NCBI GenBank assembly: GCA_027592105.1
Contig: JAQCLA010000072.1
Location: forward strand, 1 to 10,219
From: Pseudomonadota bacterium
Lineage (GTDB): Bacteria > Pseudomonadota > Alphaproteobacteria > Rhodobacterales > Rhodobacteraceae
Reading direction: 5' to 3'
Length of the DNA stretch: 10,219 nucleotides
Under the pieces are notes generated by a model. The model was not told where the DNA came from. It worked only from the letters and a program-made list of their open reading frames with translations, and searched no databases. The translations under genes were made by a program, and so were the position numbers. Below are positions 7,466-10,219 of the stretch, in pieces (positions within the stretch are counted from its first letter, which is position 1; each line of letters starts with the position of its first letter).

Positions 7466-8692
7466 TCAGCGCCGGGCTTGCACCCCCAGAATGAGCGCGC
7501 CCAAGACCATGATGCCGCCCGCCCCGGCCAAGGCCAGCGCCGTGCCGATCCCAAGCACCTCGCCCAAGCCGCCGATCCCGAAGGCACCCAGCGCTACGGC
7601 CCCGAAACCGGCAACGACCCAAAGGCTCATCACGCGGCCACGATATTCATCGGGCAGATCCGTCTGGATGGCCGATTGCATCGATACACCGACCCATGTG
7701 GCGCAAAACCCCGCCACCGCCGTGGCCAAGATCGCCGCATACCAACCGGGCGACAGGCCCATTGCGATCACCGCCCCCTGCCCCAAGGCCGCAGCCCATA
7801 AGACCGCAGGCGGGATGCTGGCGCCCGACGCCCCGACGCCCGACGCCTTGAGCGCGGCCGAGGAAACCGCACCCGCCCCGGCCGCGGCTGTCAGCACACC
7901 CAGACCCGCCGCCCCCTTGTCGAAGGCACCATCGGCCAAAACCGGCAAAACCTCGAGCGCGCCGCGCACGATGGTCGAAAAGATCAAGGTGATCGTCAGC
8001 GCCAGCCGAACGACAGGGGCGCGCACTGCGTAGACCAACCCCTCGCGCAGATCGGCGAAAACCGACGCGCGTGGGCGCGGCGGCAGCGCGCGCGGGCGCA
8101 AGCGCGGCAAGACGATCAGCATCGGCACATAACACAGGACCGACACCCATAACGCCACCCCTGCCCCCAAATTGGCGATCACCGCCCCCGCAAGCACAGG
8201 GGCCACCAGCCGGGCAAGGTTAAAATTCAGCGCCGCCACGCTGACCACATGGCGCACCTCGGACACCGGCACGAGGCGCGGACCCAAAGACATCCGCACC
8301 GGGTGATGGGCGGCGGAAATCAACCCGATGGCAAAGGCCGCCAAGGCCAGCGCCAATGACCCGGTAAAGGGCAGGCTGATGGCCAAAAGCGCCAAGACCA
8401 CGGCCATCAACGCATTGGTGGTAAAGGCTGCCCGGCGGATATCGACCCGGTCGGTCATCACCCCGAAAAGCGGGCCCAAAACCAAGGCCGGCGCAAGGCT
8501 CAAGCCCGCGACCAGCCCCACGAAAGCGGCCGAGCCCGTCCGCTCCCATGCTAGCCAGCCCAAGGTGACGCGCTGCACCCAGATCGCCTGCACCGCAAAG
8601 AAGATCCCGATGAAGAACAACCGGAACTGCGCATCGCGAAACGCGCCGCCAGCCAAGGCCGTGATGTCAAGAGGGCGCTTCCGCAACGTCAT
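7466..8692 (-). CDS. MFS transporter (MFS_3/EntS-like), probable exporter
   Basis: A 408-residue inner-membrane protein of the major facilitator superfamily, with about ten to twelve hydrophobic segments. The loop between segments 2 and 3 has GVMTDRVDIRR (77-87), a form of the MFS A-motif. The segment QTDLPDEYRGRVMSLW (343-358), between the later helices, is typical of the MFS_3 group that includes the enterobactin exporter EntS. The substrate cannot be told; drug or siderophore export would be usual guesses. The ATG at 8692 has GGAG directly against it, which is too close. A TTG two codons on (8686) has the same GGAG at 6 bases and may be the true start. It is divergent from the DUF1127 gene, sharing a 162-base control region. 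A short GCCCGACGCC repeat at about 7825-7847 encodes a Gly/Ala/Ser loop. Confidence 0.9.
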   Translation of the reverse strand: MTLRKRPLDITALAGGAFRDAQFRLFFIGIFFAVQAIWVQRVTLGWLAWERTGSAAFVGLVAGLSLAPALVLGPLFGVMTDRVDIRRAAFTTNALMAVVLALLAISLPFTGSLALALAAFAIGLISAAHHPVRMSLGPRLVPVSEVRHVVSVAALNFNLARLVAPVLAGAVIANLGAGVALWVSVLCYVPMLIVLPRLRPRALPPRPRASVFADLREGLVYAVRAPVVRLALTITLIFSTIVRGALEVLPVLADGAFDKGAAGLGVLTAAAGAGAVSSAALKASGVGASGASIPPAVLWAAALGQGAVIAMGLSPGWYAAILATAVAGFCATWVGVSMQSAIQTDLPDEYRGRVMSLWVVAGFGAVALGAFGIGGLGEVLGIGTALALAGAGGIMVLGALILGVQARR

Positions 8693-8701
8693 CTCCAGCT
8701 A

Positions 8702-8757
8702 TGCATTTGCTGCAAAGCAGCATTGAGGCATCGTCCATTGTGCAAATGCAGCAATTG
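8702..8757. promoter_or_regulatory. Repeated motif between the MFS gene and DUF1127 gene
   Basis: TGCATTTGC (8702-8710) is the exact reverse complement of GCAAATGCA (8742-8750). In addition two related copies in the same direction, TTGCTGCAAAGCAGCATTG from 8707 and TTGTGCAAATGCAGCAATTG from 8738, differ mainly by single-base insertions. The first contains TTTGC-T-GCAAA (8706-8716). Such a pair of sites about 31 bases apart in a divergent control region suggests a repressor or activator bound as two dimers. The protein is unknown. Confidence 0.5.
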
Positions 8758-8765
8758 GCTATCTT
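8738..8765 (+). promoter_or_regulatory. Candidate promoter of the DUF1127-sRNA operon
   Basis: TTGTGC (8738-8743), a 16-base spacer and TATCTT (8760-8765) would give a transcript starting about 80 bases before the DUF1127 start. The homologous operon of R. sphaeroides is driven by the heat-shock type sigma factors RpoHI/RpoHII, whose promoters also keep a TTG and a TA-rich -10. The match here is modest and overlaps the repeat described at 8702-8757. Confidence 0.3.
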
Positions 8766-8854
8766 CACTTTCGAGGCGGGGATGAAACAAACGGTTCCCA
8801 GCGGAGCCAAAGCGCAATCCGGCGCTGGCCCGCCCAAGCAAGAAAGTGATGAAA

Positions 8855-9082
8855 ATGGCATATGTAACGAGCAACCGCACGATCTCCAACGGCATGGGCC
8901 TCGGCGCACGTCTGAACGAAATCGGCAAGGATATCGTCGAAGCATGGCGTGCTTACCGTGTCTATCGTGAGACACTGGTTGAATTGCAAGCGCTCTCGAC
9001 ACGCGAATTGGCCGACTTGGGCCTCAACGCTTCGACGCTGCGCAGTGTCGCGCTCGAAGCAGCCTACGGCAAACGCGGCTAA
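8855..9082 (+). CDS. DUF1127 small Arg-rich protein, CcaF1-like
   Basis: A 75-residue protein with a C-terminal DUF1127 domain: RVYRETLVELQALSTRELADLGL followed by an LRSVALEAAYG end (residues 34-72). The N-terminus MAYVTSNRT is usual for Rhodobacterales members. DUF1127 proteins are small and Arg-rich, with roles in stress responses and phosphate or RNA metabolism. In R. sphaeroides the homologous gene product CcaF1 (RSP_6037) is described as RNA-binding and is cotranscribed with the CcsR small RNAs. The same arrangement is seen here: the first hairpin of a CCTCCTCCC array begins 20 bases behind the stop. I start at ATG 8855; ATG 8849 and GTG 8846 in the same frame are alternatives that would only add MK or MMK. 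A GAAAG-like stretch lies upstream. The RNA-binding role is inferred from homology. Confidence 0.9.
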   Translation: MAYVTSNRTISNGMGLGARLNEIGKDIVEAWRAYRVYRETLVELQALSTRELADLGLNASTLRSVALEAAYGKRG

Positions 9083-9101
9083 ATCGCCGCGGAAGAATGC
9101 A

Positions 9102-9200
9102 CCGCTGCCTTGGGGCGGCGGAAAAGAACAGCTTGGCCTCCCATCCTCCCTTGGGATCGCCCAGCTTGCGGGTCCATCATCCTCCTCCCTGGATGGGCCC
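9102..9200 (+). ncRNA. CcsR-like small RNA, module 1 (spacer hairpin plus two anti-SD hairpins)
   Basis: The spacer hairpin pairs 9102-9109 with 9114-9121 (8 bp, loop TTGG). An 8-base linker AAAAGAAC follows. Hairpin 1a spans 9130-9166, with an outer AGCT/AGCT and GGC/GCC stem and an inner TCCCA/TGGGA stem; its loop TCCTCCCT gives a degenerate motif. Hairpin 1b pairs 9170-9178 with 9192-9200 (9 bp including one G-T), and its loop displays CCTCCTCCC (9181-9189). The motif is complementary to Shine-Dalgarno sequences, as in the CcsR/cuckoo RNAs of Rhodobacter. The 5' end probably arises by cleavage of the DUF1127 transcript in the linker. Confidence 0.8.
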
Positions 9201-9210
9201 AGTACGACCC

Positions 9211-9309
9211 GGCCCGGAAACGGGCCAATCTGATCGGTTCCTCTCCTCCTCCCTTGGGGAACCGTGACGTCCGGCGGTGGGGCCTCCTCCTCCCTAGGCC
9301 CCGCCGCCG
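9211..9309 (+). ncRNA. CcsR-like small RNA, module 2
   Basis: The spacer hairpin is GGCCCG-GAAA-CGGGCC (9211-9226), a perfect 6-bp stem with a GNRA tetraloop. After an 8-base linker AATCTGAT, hairpin 2a pairs 9235-9241 with 9258-9264 (7 bp); CCTCCTCCC is at 9245-9253 in its loop. Seven bases later hairpin 2b pairs 9272-9284 with 9297-9309 (13 bp, one T-G), with CCTCCTCCC at 9286-9294 in a 12-base loop. Both loops carry the full motif, so this is the best-preserved module. The stems differ in sequence from module 1, while the architecture and loops agree, as expected for structure-conserved RNA. Confidence 0.85.
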
Positions 9310-9317
9310 CTTCATTC

Positions 9318-9426
9318 GCAAGCGCGCCCTGCGCCTTGCACACAAGATCGGCGCCTCCTCCTCCCTTGGCGCTGAACGCTGGCGGTGACACCTGACCTCC
9401 CTCAGGCGTCACCGCCTTTTCTTTTT
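9318..9426 (+). ncRNA. CcsR-like small RNA, module 3, ending in the terminator
   Basis: The spacer hairpin pairs 9318-9325 with 9331-9339 (8 bp with one bulged C). After a 9-base linker ACACAAGAT, hairpin 3a pairs 9349-9355 with 9368-9374 (7 bp, one G-T), with CCTCCTCCC at 9357-9365 in its 12-base loop. Hairpin 3b is the rho-independent terminator, whose loop is CCTCCC. This module has the same plan as the two before it and is the 3' end of the transcript. Confidence 0.82.
9381..9426 (+). terminator. Rho-independent terminator of the DUF1127-sRNA operon
   Basis: GGCGGTGAC (9381-9389) plus CCTGA pair with TCAGG plus GTCACCGCC (to 9416) over 14 bp with one A-C mismatch. The loop is CCTCCC (9396-9401), and TTTTCTTTTT follows (9417-9426). 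It is a textbook intrinsic terminator on the plus strand and the strongest in the window. Confidence 0.95.
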
Positions 9427-9480
9427 GGGAAATGCCCGTCATAGCTGCCGCACCCTCCCCGCGATGATGGCGATTGCGCG

Positions 9481-10077
9481 ATGACACCCGATCTGATCCT
9501 TGCCTTGATCCTTTTCGCCTTCGCCTCGTCGATCACGCCGGGGCCGAATAATATCATGCTCTTGGCGTCGGGCGCGAATTTCGGCCTCAGGCGCACGGTG
9601 CCGCATATGCTGGGCATCTCGGGCGGACATGCGCTGATGGTGGCGCTGGTGGGTCTGGGGCTGTTGCAGCTTTTCTTGGCGATCCCGTGGCTGAAGCCAG
9701 CGTTGATGATCGCAAGTGCGGCCTATCTGTTATGGCTGGCATGGAAAATCGCCAATGCCGCACCACCGGGCGCGCGCGATGCGACGGGCCGCCCCTTCAG
9801 CTTTTTGCAAGCGGCTGCCTTTCAATGGGTCAATCCCAAGGCGTGGTATATGGCGATCTATGCGCAGACGAATTTCGCGTCTGAGCAAAGCGGCTATTGG
9901 GGGGCGCTTGCGGTGGCCCTGGTGTTTGCGGTGGTCAACCTGCCATCGGTAACCGTCTGGGCCGCGATGGGCACGCAGCTGCGCCGCTGGCTGGACGGGC
10001 CGGGACGATTACGCGCCTTCAACATCACCATGGCGCTGTTGCTGGTGGCCTCGCTCTACCCGATGCTGGGGCTTTGA
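9481..10077 (+). CDS. LysE/RhtB family amino acid exporter
   Basis: A 198-residue inner-membrane protein of the LysE superfamily (RhtB type), which exports amino acids or related small molecules. It begins with a hydrophobic segment running into SITPGPNNIMLLASGANFG (17-35), the family signature, and contains FQWVNPKAW (114-122), also typical. About six hydrophobic segments fit the family topology, and the length is normal. The substrate cannot be predicted. The start ATG at 9481 has no clear Shine-Dalgarno sequence, but the family N-terminus fits it exactly. The gene begins 54 bases behind the operon terminator, in which nothing else is seen, and must have its own promoter or depend on read-through. 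It runs toward the probable ssb gene. Confidence 0.93.
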   Translation: MTPDLILALILFAFASSITPGPNNIMLLASGANFGLRRTVPHMLGISGGHALMVALVGLGLLQLFLAIPWLKPALMIASAAYLLWLAWKIANAAPPGARDATGRPFSFLQAAAFQWVNPKAWYMAIYAQTNFASEQSGYWGALAVALVFAVVNLPSVTVWAAMGTQLRRWLDGPGRLRAFNITMALLLVASLYPMLGL

Positions 10078-10194
10078 GGCGGCGCACGTGTTGCATTAGG
10101 ATGGGTTCAACGCAACAAACGACCGCGATGTTCCTTGCAAAGGCTGCTATGCCTGATCCGGTACAGCCTTGACCCGCATCAAACGCAACAGACC

Positions 10195-10219
10195 CTAAAA
10201 CGGCACATCATCGGCGCGA
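10195..10219 (-). CDS. ssb: Probable ssb (single-stranded DNA-binding protein), last 7 codons only
   Basis: On the minus strand from the window edge the frame reads RADDVPF followed by TAG (10197-10195). An acidic tail ending in D-D-(I/V)-P-F is the protein-interaction tip of bacterial SSB, the single-stranded DNA-binding protein of replication and repair. Only 25 bases are visible, so the call rests on this tip alone. The gene would converge with the LysE gene. Between them (10078-10194) there is a weak 7-bp inverted repeat (10140-10146 and 10164-10170) and a direct repeat AACGCAACA (10109 and 10182), with no clear terminator. Confidence 0.5.

Noticed and set aside
9211..9226. GGCCCG-GAAA-CGGGCC as a transcription terminator
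   Set aside because: It is not followed by a T-run. It matches the position of the other motif-free spacer hairpins in the array.
9130..9416. CRISPR array
   Set aside because: The repeated unit is only a 9-base loop motif inside hairpins with differing stems. There are no constant repeats of 25-40 bases, and no cas gene is in view.
8765..9487. Minus-strand open frame of 240 codons across the DUF1127 gene and hairpin array
   Set aside because: Its peptide is low in complexity and derives from the array complement. The plus-strand DUF1127 gene and the oriented terminator explain the region better.

Overview
The window looks like chromosomal DNA of a GC-rich alphaproteobacterium, most likely of the Rhodobacterales (Rhodobacter/Paracoccus relatives). 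The reasons are the dcw gene order, the protein sequences, and a DUF1127 gene followed by an array of CCTCCTCCC-loop hairpins, as known for ccaF1-CcsR of Rhodobacter sphaeroides. This placement is from recognition; no search was run.

Positions 1-5779, minus strand: the head of the division and cell wall (dcw) cluster, in transcription order mraZ, rsmH (mraW), ftsL, ftsI, murE, murF (cut by the window edge). Most junctions are 1-4 base stop/start overlaps, so the genes form one tightly coupled operon. rsmH methylates 16S rRNA, mraZ is the cluster regulator, ftsL and ftsI belong to the septal peptidoglycan machine, and murE and murF add meso-diaminopimelate and D-Ala-D-Ala to the cell wall precursor. 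murE is split by a frameshift as sequenced: about 11 bases are missing in a conserved segment.

Positions 5780-6333: a 554-base stretch without a gene between mrp and mraZ. It holds several strong inverted repeats, including a 14-bp perfect hairpin in the probable mraZ leader, a long palindrome of about 24-bp arms, and two copies of the 15-mer TGGGAATTTATCCCA. Positions 6334-8692, minus strand: mrp (Fe-S carrier ATPase) and an MFS exporter upstream of it.

Positions 8693-9426, plus strand: a regulatory region with repeats, a 75-residue DUF1127 protein, and directly behind it a regular array of small-RNA hairpins. The array can be read as three modules, each made of a spacer hairpin, an A-containing linker and two hairpins whose loops carry an anti-Shine-Dalgarno motif. 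The last hairpin is also the rho-independent terminator. This matches the known CcsR ('cuckoo' RNA) stress-response system and is the most interesting part of the window.

Positions 9481-10077, plus strand: a LysE/RhtB-type exporter. The last 25 bases probably hold the 3' end of a minus-strand ssb gene, judged from its acidic DDVPF tail.
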